Source of the DNA: Spinacia oleracea
Taxonomy: Eukaryota > Streptophyta > Magnoliopsida > Caryophyllales > Amaranthaceae
Direction of reading: 5' to 3'
Assembly: GCF_020520425.1 (NCBI RefSeq)
Contig: NC_079491.1
Location: 33,223,449 to 33,287,448, forward strand
DNA length: 64,000 nt
Shown: one piece after another, positions 1 through 11,204 of the stretch
Numbering within the stretch: position 1 is the first letter of the stretch
How the letters are laid out: every line of letters starts with the position of its first letter
Notes under the pieces: generated by a model
Told to the model about the DNA's origin: nothing
Database searches by the model: none
Seen by the model: the letters and a program-made list of their open reading frames with translations, nothing else
Translations under genes and position numbers: made by a program

Positions 1-311
1 CTGGCTAATTGTTGGTTGAACATGTTGTCGAGATGTGCAAAGGAGGTGATGCATCCGTTGGGCAAGCTGGTTAACCACTTCAAGGCGGGTCCGACTAATG
101 TTGAGCAAAACCCTTTGCACAGACAGGCTTCTCTCACATGCTTGGGAACTGGGATTTTCATCATACGTTGTTTGTAGGTTAGTATATGATCTCTCGGGTC
201 GGAGGTTCCATCATACATTGGCATGTTATGTGGGCTGAACCGCTTCGGAATGTCGATTGCATCAATGGGATCGGCATATGGTGAGTCGGCATAACTATCT
301 AGGCTAGCTTC
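1..311 (-). pseudogene. Gypsy gag fragment (retrotransposon gag domain)
   Basis: Read on the minus strand, this segment is open and encodes the core of a plant Gypsy gag protein. It includes a motif reading MPMYDGTSDPRDH followed by a helical stretch with a GPALKWL motif, typical of the retrotransposon gag family of Ty3/Gypsy elements. It continues the reading frame of the gag piece that ends at 10316 on the far side of the Copia-B insertion. The frame is still open at the window edge, so the 3' part of gag lies outside. Confidence 0.75.
307..311. repeat. Target site duplication of Copia-B, left copy
   Basis: The bases gcttc directly before the left LTR are repeated exactly at 10316-10320 directly after the right LTR. 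A 5-bp duplication is what LTR retrotransposon integration leaves. Confidence 0.9.
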
Positions 312-1758
312 TGTTAGGTTATGACAAATATAAAACATATATTTCATGCGGAAAAACCATAAAGCCAGGAATCCAAATTAATTGCCAAATAGTGAATTAG
401 CATAATTTAGTATACATACATGTGATACGTGCCTTCCCTAGCTGCTCCCGAACCGAACAAGAATAAGGTTAGAACTCTCCAAGTGTTGTCCCTCCGTAGA
501 TAGTCCACAGCACGTTCGGATCCTCCTTAGATTCAATTGACTAGAATATAGTCTAAGGTTTTATGTTATTCGAAACTTAATTATATTGGCAAATTATTAA
601 GTTAGTTTAATCTTAAACTATATGAATACTTATGATTGATTTGTTATAAATTGTGATTATGTATCACCTATTTATAGGGAGGAAATATCGGACTTAGATT
701 TCCACAAGGATTCAATTTACTAATTTGATTAGCATTCTATTAAAATTAATCCTTTTAATTAAGTGTTTAATCAAACAACTAACTCTTGTGGATTTAGGAA
801 AACAGTTAATCGGACAATCCTAAGCATTTAAGGATTTGTAGCGTTGCACGAACACACACACACACACACGCAGCCCACGAATGGGCGCGCTGTGCGCGCG
901 GCTCTGCCCAGCAGCGCTAGCAGTCATGCGGCCCATTGCAAGGGCGCTGCTGCCAGCCTGCCTTGCCTTGCTCGGCTGGGCCTGGCCTTGCTCTGTGCTC
1001 GGCTGGGCCTGCCTTGCTTGGCGGGCTTCGCTGCTGCTGCTGCTCGCTTGCGCGGGCTTCGCTAGGCGCAGGCCTGGCTTCGTGCTGGGCCTTGCGTCAA
1101 GCGAGCTCGTCCGATGTTTATTTCGTACGTCGCGCTTCCGATTCCGGAATTCATTTCCGATTCGAACAATATTTAATATTTCCGATTCCGGAATTTATTT
1201 CCGTTTCGAAAAAATATTTAATATTTTCAATTCCGGAATTTATTTCGGATTCCGATAATATTTCCGATTCTGGCAATATTTCCGTTTCCGGCAATATTTC
1301 CGATTCTGACAATATTTCCATTTCCAATAATATTTTCCGATACGTACCATGTTTCCGTTTCCGGCAACATCTACAACTTGGATAATATTTATATTTCCGT
1401 TACGATCCATATTTTCGTTTCCGGCAATATCATCGTTTCCGGAGTATTCATAATTTGCCTTTTGACAATTTCAGCTCCCATTGGAACCGAGATACGTCGA
1501 TTCCGAATATTCATAAATGGAGTATTTAATTCACTTAAATACTTGATCCGTTCACGTACTATTTGTGTGACCCTACGGGTTCAGTGAAGAGTAAGCTGTG
1601 GATTAATATTATTAATTCCACTTGAGCTGAAGCGGCCTCTAGCTAGGCATTCAGTTCACTTGATCTCACTGAATTATTAACTTGTTAATTAAAACTGAAC
1701 CACATTTATTAGACTTAGAATTAAATGAATACTTGGACCAAGGGCATTATTTCCTTCA
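312..1758 (-). repeat. Copia-B 3' LTR
   Basis: It begins tgttaggttatgac and ends atttccttca on the plus strand, and is collinear with 8862-10315 over its length. It contains a GC-rich block (about 850-1110) in an otherwise AT-rich sequence, then a stretch with many repeated ttccgattccgg/aatattt motifs (about 1130-1460). Short open frames in the GC-rich block are Ala/Leu/Cys-rich by composition and are not genes. Confidence 0.93.
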
Positions 1759-2617
1759 GTCTCCCACTTGTCCTTAGGGACAAGTGTGCATTTCCTAATT
1801 CCTTTGTCACTCGATGCTTGCTCTTGAACATAAGGTAAGAGTTGTAATCCTTATTATGTCCAGAGGTGTTTCTCGGTTTCAGAGTTCAACTGATCAAATA
1901 AACAGATAATCATAGCCTATGATTCATCTGAGCACGGCCATGCATTTTACAGTTTCTAGCTCTCCGAGTGGCCTTGTACAACTTTCAGCATCTCATCCCG
2001 ATTTATGGGAGGACAATCCCTATCTTGTGATCTTGAGGTTAGACTTCGTTTGATAGGTGATTACCCGAGCGTTGCCGTTATAGCCTCCTTTTACGGTGTG
2101 ACGATTGACAACGTCAAAGTAACCAGTTCTCAAACAAGTAATATCAAATCACTCAGGTATTGAGGATTAGTGTCTAATAATTTAAAGAAATTTACTTATG
2201 ACAGATTTTCATCTCTTACAGTAAAGTTTCATAGGTCTGTCCGATACTAGTCTTCTCAAAGTAAGTATCTATGCAAATGATTGCAACATTGCCATGTCCA
2301 CATAGTTCAAGAAACAGAACCACTAGTCATCTTGCATTCTAGTCGTCTAGTGTTTTCTATGCGTCCATCTTTATAGAAAACTCCGACCAGGGACCTTTTT
2401 TCAACTTTTGACATTCAAGTTCACTTTATAGACATTTCTTAGTCATAGGGCTGGTCCTTACAGTCTATCTTGAATATATCGTCAAATTAAAGGGACTCAT
2501 CATTTAATAAACCACAAATTAAATGGAAAATGAATTATATTCATTTATATGAATGGTTAACCAATAACGTTTTACAAAGTATTAAACTCTAAAACTTTAT
2601 AACATTAATTAAGGAAA
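1759..2617 (-). other. Copia-B 3' non-coding tail and polypurine tract
   Basis: This lies between the RNase H stop and the 3' LTR. Immediately next to the LTR the minus strand reads a purine-rich aagtgggagac, a typical Copia polypurine tract that primes plus-strand DNA synthesis. The remaining 0.8 kb has no convincing open frame. A related but diverged tail occurs in Copia-C at 31646-32500. Confidence 0.75.
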
Positions 2618-4460
2618 TCAAAGCCATTCTCCAACATGCTTGATTCCCATAGCTGCAGTGTGCGAGTTGTGCTTCGCTTGCGGCAGAGGTTTAGTTAATG
2701 GATCTGAGATGTTGTCGTCAGTTCTAATCTTGCTTATATCGACTTCTTTTCTTTCAACGAACTCTCGTAGAAGGTGAAATCTACGAAGTACATGCTTGAC
2801 TCTCTGGTGGTGTCTAGGCTCCTTTGCCCGTGCAATAGCTCCGTTATTGTCACAATATAGAGCTATTGGTCCTTTAATGGAGGGGACTACACCAAGTTCA
2901 CCTATGAACTTACTTAGCCAAATAGCTTCCTTTGCTGCTTCATGTGCAGCAATGTACTCCGCTTCAGTTGTAGGATCCGCAATGGTGCTTTGCTTAGCAC
3001 TTTTCCAGCTTACTGCACCTCCGTTGAGGCAGAAGACAAACCCAGATTGTGATCTGAAATCATCCTTTTCAATTTGGAAACTTGCGTCCGTATAGCCTTT
3101 AACAATTAATTCATCATCTCCACCATAGACCAGGAAATCATCTTTGTGCCATTTCAGGTACTTCACAATATTCTTGGCAGCAGTCCAATGTGCCTCTCCT
3201 GGGTCTGACTGGTATCTGCTCGTAGCACTGAGTGCGTACGCAACATCCGGGCGTGTACATATCATAGCATACATTATTAAACCAATCAATGATGCATATG
3301 GAATCCCACTCATTCGTCTACGCTCATCTAGTGTTTTTTTGGGCACTGAGTCTTTCTTAGAGTCATTCAATGAGACATGGGTAGGTAGCCTCGCTTGGAG
3401 TCTGCCATATTGAACCTTTCAAGCACCTTATTGATATAAGTGCTTTGACTAAGTCCAATCATCCTTTTAGATCTATCTCTGTAAATCTTGATGCCCAGTA
3501 TGTACTGTGCTTCTCCTAGATCCTTCATCGAAAAACATTTCCCAAGCCAAATCTTAACAGAGTTCAACATAGGAATGTCATTTCCGATAAGTAATATGTC
3601 GTCGACATTAATACTAGAAAAGCAATTTTGCTCCCACTGACCTTCTTGTATACACAAGATTCGTCTGCGTTCTTGACGAAGCCAAAGTCACTGAGTGCTT
3701 CATCAAAACGTATATTCCAGCTCCTTGATGCTTGCTTCAATCCATAAATGGATTTCTTAAGCTTGCATACCTTTTTAGCATTCTTTGGATCCTCAAAACC
3801 CTCAGGTTGTGTCATAGACACAGTTTCTGTTAAACCGTCGTTTAAGAAAGCGGTTTTGACATCCATCTGCCATATTTTGTAATCGTAATATGCATCGATT
3901 GCTAACATTATCCGAATAGACTTTAGCATTGCAACTGGTGAAAAGGTTTCATCGTAATCCACACCATGGACTTGCCTGTAACCTTTTGCAACCAATCTAG
4001 CTTTGAAAACTTCTAGTTTCCCATCCTTGTCCTTTTTCAGTTTGAAAACCCATTTGCTTCCTATGGCATGGTAGCCGTCTAACAAATCGACCAAATCCCA
4101 AACTTGGTTTTCAGACATGGAGTCTAATTCAGATTGCATGACTTCTTGCCATTGCTTGGAGCTAGGGCTCGTCATAGCTTGTTTGTAAGTCGCAGGTTCA
4201 TCGCTTTCCAGCAATAGAACTTCATGGCTCTCGTTCGTCAAAATACCTAAGTACCTTTCCGGTTGAGACCTATATCTCTGAAATCTACGCGGGGTTACAT
4301 TTCTAGATGGTTCTTGATTCTCACCAGATACTTCTAAAGCTCTCTGAGTTTCAACCTGAATGTCATCTTGAGCATTCTCTAGAGTTTGTTGTTCGACTCG
4401 AATTTCTTCGAGGTCTACTTTTCTCCCACTTGTCATTTTGGAAATGTGATCTATTTCCAC
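2618..4460 (-). pseudogene. Copia-B reverse transcriptase and RNase H
   Basis: Two coding blocks make up the 3' half of pol. Reverse transcriptase (4460 down to about 3370) shows GSKWVFKLK, ARLVAKGY, WQMDVKTAFLND and LKKSIYGLKQASRSWN, all standard for Copia RT. At the catalytic YVDD box a one-base loss near 3605 shifts the frame, so the box is split between two frames (VDDILLIGND survives in the second). RNase H (3370-2618) is intact as a frame of about 250 residues, with catalytic acidic residues in YTDASF, TEAEY and YCDNNGA, and ends in a conserved GIKHVGEWL-like tail. The RT/RNase H boundary carries a further frame change. It would copy element RNA in virus-like particles if intact; here it is a pseudogene. 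Confidence 0.92.
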
Positions 4461-4461
4461 A

Positions 4462-5200
4462 TTATTTCATATGGTCATCAAATTCATAGCTCATATATTC
4501 ACCGCCTCTATCAGACATCAGTGCCTTAATCTTCTTGCCTAACTGATTCTCTACTTCACTCTGAAATTCCTTGAATTTGTCAAAGGATTTAGACTTATGC
4601 TTCATTAGGTAGACATAACCATATCTACTGAAGTCATCAGTGAAAGTGATAAAGTAGCATAAACTACCTCTAGCATTTGTACTCATTGGTACATACATCT
4701 GTATGGATTAAACCCAATAGTTCAGTTGCTCTTTCTCCAACTTTAGAGAAAGGTTGCTTTGTCATTTTGCCAAGTAAACATGATTCGCACTTACCATAAT
4801 CCTCTAAGTCAAATGGTTCTAGAATTCCTTCCTTTTGAAGTCTTTCTATGCGCTTCATATTAATATGGCCTAATTGACAATGCCACATATAGGTGAGATC
4901 TGAATCATTCTTTTTGGCCTTTTTGGTATTTATGTTATAAACTTGTTTGTCGTGATCTAGTAAATAAAGTCCATTGACTAATCTAGCAGATCCATAAAAC
5001 ATCTCTTTAAAATAAAACGAGCAACTGTTGTCTTTTATTAAAAAGGTAAATCCCTTAGCATCTAAGCAAGAAACAGAAATGATGTTTTTAGTAAGACTTA
5101 GAACATGGAAACACTCTTCCAGTTCCAAAACTAGCCCAGAGGGCAACGACAAATAATAAGTTTCTACAGCTAATGCAGCAATCCTTGCTCCATTTCCCAC
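4462..5200 (-). pseudogene. Copia-B integrase, internally deleted
   Basis: The N-terminal zinc-binding domain is clear (HCQLGH ... CESCLLGK, an HHCC arrangement), followed by the start of the catalytic core with an aspartate in LIHTDVC and a second in SDRGGEY. A frame change lies near 4690. After SDRGGEYMSYEFDDHMK the sequence jumps almost directly to the linker before reverse transcriptase. The third catalytic residue (Glu) and the C-terminal part of integrase, normally a few hundred residues in Copia, are absent. This deletion alone would make the copy unable to integrate without help. Confidence 0.88.
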
Positions 5201-5737
5201 TCGTAGGTCGACTTCACCCTTGCTTAACCTTCTACTTCTTCTTAGTCCCTGTGAATTGGAACATAAGTGTGAGCCACAACCTGTATCTAATACTCAAGAA
5301 GTTTAATTTGCAAGTATACAGTCTATAACGAAAATACCTGAAGATGGAGCGACAGTTTCGTTCATCTGATCTTCCTTATATTTGGGACATTCTCTCTTGT
5401 AATGGCCAATTCCATCACAATAAAGACAGCTTGATGTGGACTTGTCCTGCTTTGTCTTCTTTTTGGGAACTGACTCAGCATTGCCCTTAGACTTTCCACC
5501 TTTCTCGAAGGGTCTCCCTTTAGCCTTGAGTAAATCCTTGGCTTCACAGTCGAGTATTATCTCAGCCTTTTTGACCAGGTGAACAAACTCTGCAACTGTT
5601 TCTTCTCTTGGTTCACTCATGTATAGTTCCTTAAAGCGACCAAACCCACTGTGGAGTGAATTGAGCAAGATACAGACTGCCATCCTTTCGCTTATTGGTG
5701 TTCCTGGTAGACTTAAGGGATCAAATAATGAAAGCAT
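5201..5737 (-). pseudogene. Copia-B gag C-terminal half with zinc knuckle, and protease start
   Basis: The open frame 5737-5303 encodes the C-terminal part of the Copia gag polyprotein, with a CCHC zinc knuckle (CLYCDGIGHYKREC), the nucleocapsid RNA-binding motif. A basic Lys-rich stretch precedes it. Past a stop, near 5290-5260, the minus strand reads LDTGCGSHLC, the aspartic protease active-site motif (DTG). The segment leads into integrase at 5200 in yet another frame. Confidence 0.85.
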
Positions 5738-5739
5738 AA

Positions 5740-6210
5740 GGTCTACATGGAACCTTAGTGGAACACCAACCCTTTGTTTAGTGCGAAGGACCTAAACATG
5801 TGTTTCTTGGACTTCCATCCTAAAACATCTGTTATGAGAACTAACCTACAGGCCTGACATTGATTCAATCTACTCATGGACATTTAGGTCACTGTCCTCC
5901 GTGTTTCCACGACAGATATCCCTCGGATTCTTGATGAGCATAAAAGGTTCATAAGCTACAAACCTCCTAGCCCAATCATCAGGGATGTTGTTCAGCATAT
6001 AACCTTCTTGAGATCCGCATCCCAGGCGGCATGTCTTTCAGGGGTCATGTCTCTGGCATAGTAGCTTGGCATGGGATTGAATAGTACATACTCAAATCCA
6101 TTGAGTCTTACTACTTCAACCAGCTTAGCTTCCCATTCAAGAAAATTTGTTAGGTTCATCTTGATCATAAGCTCAGAACCCAAGATGATGTTTTGATTGT
6201 TGTTTTCCAT
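5740..6210 (-). pseudogene. Copia-B gag N-terminal half
   Basis: The likely start is the ATG at 6210 (MENNNQNIILGSELM), because upstream codons are in leader-like AT-rich sequence. The frame is open to 5992 and then shifts; MLNNIPDDWARRF continues in another frame to about 5890. A second break precedes the next piece at 5737. The content (FLEWEAKLVEVVRLNGFEYVL) is typical of Copia gag N-termini. Confidence 0.8.
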
Positions 6211-8861
6211 AGTTAAAACTACAATGAAAAAGAATAAACAAATAAATAACCATTCATAGTTTCTCTTAATAAACTTAAATTCTAGCATTCATGCATAATT
6301 CAATATTTATTAAGCATTTTATTCGAGTTTTTGTGTTCCGACAAGTGAGAATAAATGATTCCAAGACCCTTAAATCATTGAAGAATTAAGCACATTATGT
6401 ATTTAGACTCAACCCTAAAATACTTTTGGTAAGCAAATCCTTTGCTAATAGTCTAGAAACTACTCTTGGTTGATAAGTACGTCTAAGGACTTATTAGGTA
6501 AACCTATCTCATTTTCCACGACATAAAAGGACTCCTTACTTATATCGTTGAGTTTCTCCAAAACTAACATGTACTCACAATTATTTGTGTACCTTACCCC
6601 TTTAGGATCAATAACTAACACCTCGCTATGGCGGAAAACTATTACTAAGATTGATGTAAAGGTTATCCAAGTAAGTGTTATTTTGGCATGGCACCTTTTA
6701 ACTCAATTTTTAAAGTTTGGAACTTAAGGCTCTTACTATGTTGGTTAGATTTTAAGTGAACTAAAATCCTTAATCATGAAACATAATCAAGCCACAATCT
6801 CATGCATAATTAAGACATATTTAAAGCAATAAATGACTTAAAGCATGCATAAGATATAAATGTGATCTAGTATGGCCCGACTTCATGTTGAAGCTTCAAC
6901 TTCAAACTCCGTCTTGAAAATGGATTGGAAACTCCGTCTTGAATTTCACCATGGAAGGCGTCATTTTCTTCAAATAGGATAAGCTATAATTGAAACTAAT
7001 TACAACTATTTGATGGTACGCAGACCATATTTAAAATTAAAAACTTTGGTGCATTAAACCAATTTTACATTCAAATTAATGGTACGCAGACCATATTTTC
7101 TATCCTATTTGTGCCATACTAGTCACTTTCATAACCTGCAAAACAGTACATTTACAATATACCATCCACCCATTCATTTATTAATGAATGGCCCACATAG
7201 CAAGTTAGTAGAACATATTATGCATCACATAAATATTTGCAGCAATTAATCAAGGCTTCCAATAATCTACAAATTATTCAGTCCTTATTAATTCTAATCG
7301 AGTTGTTTTAACCTTAAAAGAATGTAGACCTAATCAAGAGTTTATGACTAAAACGCTCCCACTAACCAAGAAATTTACATGCTTTACGAATTTTAAACAT
7401 AAAATTGTATTTCCTAGTCCAACCGGAAACTTACAAATTTAATTAAAATTTAAAGCTCATATAAAATATTATTTAAATCCTTTATTTTATTTTCAGTTGA
7501 TTAAATTAATTAATTTAAATTTTATCAAGGTTTTAATTTTAGTAAAATAATTAATATAAATAAATTTATAATAATTAAATTATTCAAAATTAAATTCCGA
7601 GAAAAAATTAAATTACGAATTTAAATTTAATTAAAATCGTTTTCAACCAAAAAATTAAAACGAACCAATCGGGTCAAGACAAGGCCATAGGCTTGCGCCC
7701 ATGCCTCGTCGAGGCCTCGAAGCAGCAGCGCCCATGGGCTGCCACTCGCATCGACCGTACCGCAAGCACGAGCAGCCACGCGTAGATGCATCAAGCCGAG
7801 CAAACCACGCCTACGCGCAGCAGCTCCCTCGCTGGTCCGGGGGGGGGGGGGGGGCAATGCTCGCAGGGCGAGTCAGCGCTCACTGCCCGCGCGCGGCCTC
7901 GTGGCTCGTCCCTGCCTTGCTCTCGCCTTTCCGCCCACGTGCGCATAGCACACAGCGTACAACAGGGCTGCCCCCCGCGCGCATGTGCCATGCCTTGCTC
8001 GCTGCATCGTACCGCATGGGCGACGAGCTCCCTCGCTCGTCGTCGCATGCCCGCACTATACAACACCATTTAAGGGTAACACTTGGCTTCCATTGCTTCG
8101 TGCGTGCAAGTTTCGTGAACGAAGTTTTAAAAATTAAAACTTTTATAATTTAAATTTATTGACAAATTAATAACTCGTATTAATTTCATAAATTTATGCG
8201 AAAAATCGAAAATTTATTATTCAAATTAATTTCCGATTATATTTATTTTCATGGATTCAAATCTAGGTCATAAAATTTTAAAAATTTTCAATTTTAACAA
8301 ATTTTATGGTGGGTTTTTAATCATAGGATCCTAATTAAATTGCTAATTAATTATGAAAATCAAATCAAATTCTAAATTATTCGAATTTCAACAAATTAAT
8401 TACAATTACAAATTAGGTTGTATAATTAACAGGACTAGGCTTTAAAATTATTAAACATATACAGTAGGTCAATCATAGATTCAAGATTTACACACAAGAT
8501 TCGCAAATATTTAATTTAACATCATAAAATTATAAATTTTGCGTTCGAAAAACTAAAACCTCCGAAAAGTCATAGTTAGGCTTCGAATTTGAGAATTCTG
8601 GGTTTGGTATCAAATCTATGATTTTAGTCAAAATTTTAAAACATCGTTTACATGCGAAATCCACTATAAAATTATACGATTCCGACCATTATTGACTAAA
8701 CTGCCGAAAATCCTGCGAACATATAATCAAATAATCGCACGAATTTGCAATTAATTACATTCAACGAAATTAATCACCCCTTTAATTCATTGCAAATTTA
8801 TAAAATTTAACCATGTTAACTATTATTGATTATGGAATTCATTAGAGGCTAGTGATACCAC
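6211..8861 (-). other. Copia-B long untranslated leader with GC-rich island and PBS
   Basis: About 2.6 kb between the 5' LTR and gag with no supported gene. Most is very AT-rich. An abrupt GC-rich island spans about 7690-8080, including a run of 13-14 G near 7840. At 8850-8859 the minus strand reads tggtatcact, the primer-binding site resembling the 3' end of initiator-Met tRNA, right next to the LTR. Copia-C has the same plan, with shared short phrases (gatctagtatggccc, ggtatgcagaccatattt-like) and a GC-rich island at 40380-40735. Confidence 0.75.
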
Positions 8862-10315
8862 TGATAGGTTATGACAAATATAAAACATATATTTCATGCG
8901 GAAAAACCATAAAGCCAAGAATCCAAATTAAATGCCACATAGTCAATTAGCATAATTTAGTATATATACATGTGATGCGTGCCTTCCCTAGCTGCTCCCA
9001 AACCGAACAAGAACAAGTTTAGGACTCCAAGTGTCGTCCCTCCGTAGATAGTCCACAGCACGTTCGGATCCGCCTTAGATTCAATTAACTAGAATATAGT
9101 CTAAGGTTTTATGTTATTCGAAACTTAATTATATTGGCAAATTATTAAGTTAGTTTAATCTTAAACTATATGAATACTTATGATTGATGTGTTATAAATT
9201 GTGATTATGTATCACCTATTTATAGGGAGGAAATATCGGACTTAGATTTCCACTAGGATTCAATTTACTAATTCGATTAGAATTCTATTAAAATTAATCC
9301 TTTGAATTAAGTGTTTAATCAAACAACTAACTCTCGTGGATTTATGAAAACAGTTAATCGGGCAATCCTAAGCATTTAAGGATTCGTAGCGTTGCACGAA
9401 CACACACACACGCAGCCCACGAATGAGCGCGCTGTGCGCGCGGCTCGGCCCAGCAGCGCTAGCAGTCACGCGGCCCATTTCAAGGGCGTTGCTGCCAGCC
9501 TGCCTTGCCTTGCTCGGCTGGGCCTGGCCTTGCTCTGTGCTCGGTTGGGCCTGCCTTGCTTGGCGGGCTTCGCTGCTGCTGCTGCTCGCTTGCGCGGGCT
9601 TCGCTAGGCGCAAGCCTGGCTTCGTGCTGGGCCTTTCGTCTAGCAAGCTCGTCCGATGTTTATTTCAATTCGTACGTCGCGCTTCCGATTCGTTTTCCGA
9701 TTCCATAATTCATTTTCGATTCAAACAATATTTAATATTTCCAATTCCGAAATTTATTTCCGTTTCGAACAAATATTTAATTTTTCCGATTCCGGAATTT
9801 ATTTCCGCTTCCGATAATATTTCTGATTCCGGCAACATTTCCGTTTCCGGCAATATTTCCGATTCCGACAATATTTCCATTTCCAATAATATTTTCCGAT
9901 ACGTACCATGTTTCCGTTTCCGGCAATATCTACGACTTGATAATATTTATATTTCCGTTACGATCCATATTTCCGTTTCCAGCAATATTTCCGGAGTATT
10001 CATAATTTGCCTTTTGACGATTTCAGCTCCCACTGGAACCGAGATCCGTTGATTCCGAATATTCATAAATGGAGTATTTAATTCACTTAAATACTTGATC
10101 CGTTCACGTACTATTTGTGTGACCCTACGGGTTCAGTCAAGAGTAAGCTGTGGATTAATATTATTAATTCCACTTGAACTGAAGCGGCCTCTAGCTAGGC
10201 ATTAAGCTCACTTGATCTTACTGAATTATTAACTTGCATAATTAATTAATACTAAACCGCATTTATTAGACTTAGCATTTAATGCATACTTGGACCAAGG
10301 GCATTATTTCCTTCA
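8862..10315 (-). repeat. Copia-B 5' LTR
   Basis: Collinear with the copy at 312-1758. It starts tgataggttatgac and ends atttccttca, followed by the target duplication gcttc at 10316-10320. It carries the same GC-rich block (9410-9650) and the same repeated ttccgattcc motifs. Confidence 0.93.
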
Positions 10316-11204
10316 GCTTCTTTGATGGGAGTGGGTACTCCAGGGATATTGTTTATCATGGCCATGATTTGTTGGAGTTGGTGGTTGGTGTTTTCGCATA
10401 TGCTGCTAAGCACCGGGATAAGAGGACTAAATGTTTCGGGTAAATTGGATTGGAGATGTTGGTAGTAGGTGTTTTGTTGACTCGCAGTCTGAGGCTGGTT
10501 GGGGGTGAATTGAGGCACAACTTGTTGCATGATGAGAGTCGTCCCCTGAGAAGCATTCGCACCTACAACATAAGGAAAATGAGTTACAAAGTCGTGGTTA
10601 ATTGGAACAACTGGCCTGATAGGAGTGTTTTGGATAGAATAGTTTCTCGTGGAGTCCGGGCGGAGTGGTGTGTATGGAAGAGTTGATTGAGGCGCCTGAC
10701 TGGCCAAAGAATTCGCCATCATCTGTGGGGGTGCTCCTGGTGCAGAGGTTGCAAGGTTGACAATGGGTTGGACAACCTGCTGCGTCAGTAGCTGGTTCTA
10801 GGGTGCTTGGGTCGTCGGAGACGGTGGTGGTCTCTGTGGTGGCGCCGAGGCAGGAACTGATGCCGACATGGTTACTGCTGGATGGGGAAATGGACGTGAC
10901 ATCGAACTGGAGCTGAGGGCCGACACCGGGGCAGACGTCGTAGCTTGGGAAGTACTGATCTGCGACAGGATGGCTTGAGAGGCCACCGAAGTTGCAACAG
11001 ACGTCGTGGCCCCTGCCAGGAGTGCTTGGTTTGGAGGAGGAGGAGGTAACCAACCCGAACTCGGACGAGGATGTCTGGTCAGAGGCTCAAACTCGCGGAT
11101 TTGCTCAAAGATTGGGCCTCCGGGTTCACCGAACGACACGTGAAGGGGGTGATCAGGAGCGACGTCAAGGTCAAGGCGGCGACTCAGCCTGGAGGTATCC
11201 CGAC
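10316..11204 (-). pseudogene. Gypsy gag, N-terminal proline-rich part
   Basis: On the minus strand this continues the Gypsy gag from the piece at 13091-13246 and runs into the piece at 311-1 across the Copia-B insertion. It is rich in Pro, Ser, Ala and Gln (PPPPPNQALLAG, then QQNTYYQHLQSNL), as expected for the variable gag N-terminus. Two open stretches (11139-10798 and 10722-10316) are in the same frame, separated by one stop at 10800-10798 and about 25 further codons. Confidence 0.7.

Larger units (their letters stand above)
312..10315 (-). mobile_element. Copia-B: Ty1/Copia LTR retrotransposon, nearly complete but inactive
   Basis: A 10,004-bp element in minus orientation, bounded by two LTRs of about 1.45 kb and a perfect 5-bp target duplication. 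In element order it has the 5' LTR (10315-8862), a PBS matching the initiator-Met tRNA 3' end, a 2.6 kb untranslated leader, gag, protease, integrase, reverse transcriptase, RNase H, an 0.86 kb non-coding tail, a polypurine tract and the 3' LTR (1758-312). The order PR-IN-RT-RH places it in Copia. Coding is broken by several frameshifts and by an internal loss in integrase, so it cannot be autonomous. By eye the two LTRs differ at several positions per hundred bases, so the insertion is not recent. Long LTRs and a long leader suggest an Angela/Tork-like lineage; this is inference. Confidence 0.93.

Noticed and set aside
844..1385. Overlapping Ala/Leu/Cys-rich frames (and the twin at 9392-10052)
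   Set aside because: They lie in the GC-rich block of Copia-B LTRs, are open in several frames at once and differ between the two LTRs by frame-changing changes. Compositional, not genes.
7627..8153. Frames on both strands across the GC-rich leader island
   Set aside because: Open in both directions because stop codons are rare in GC-rich DNA. They contain homopolymer G and show no family motif.
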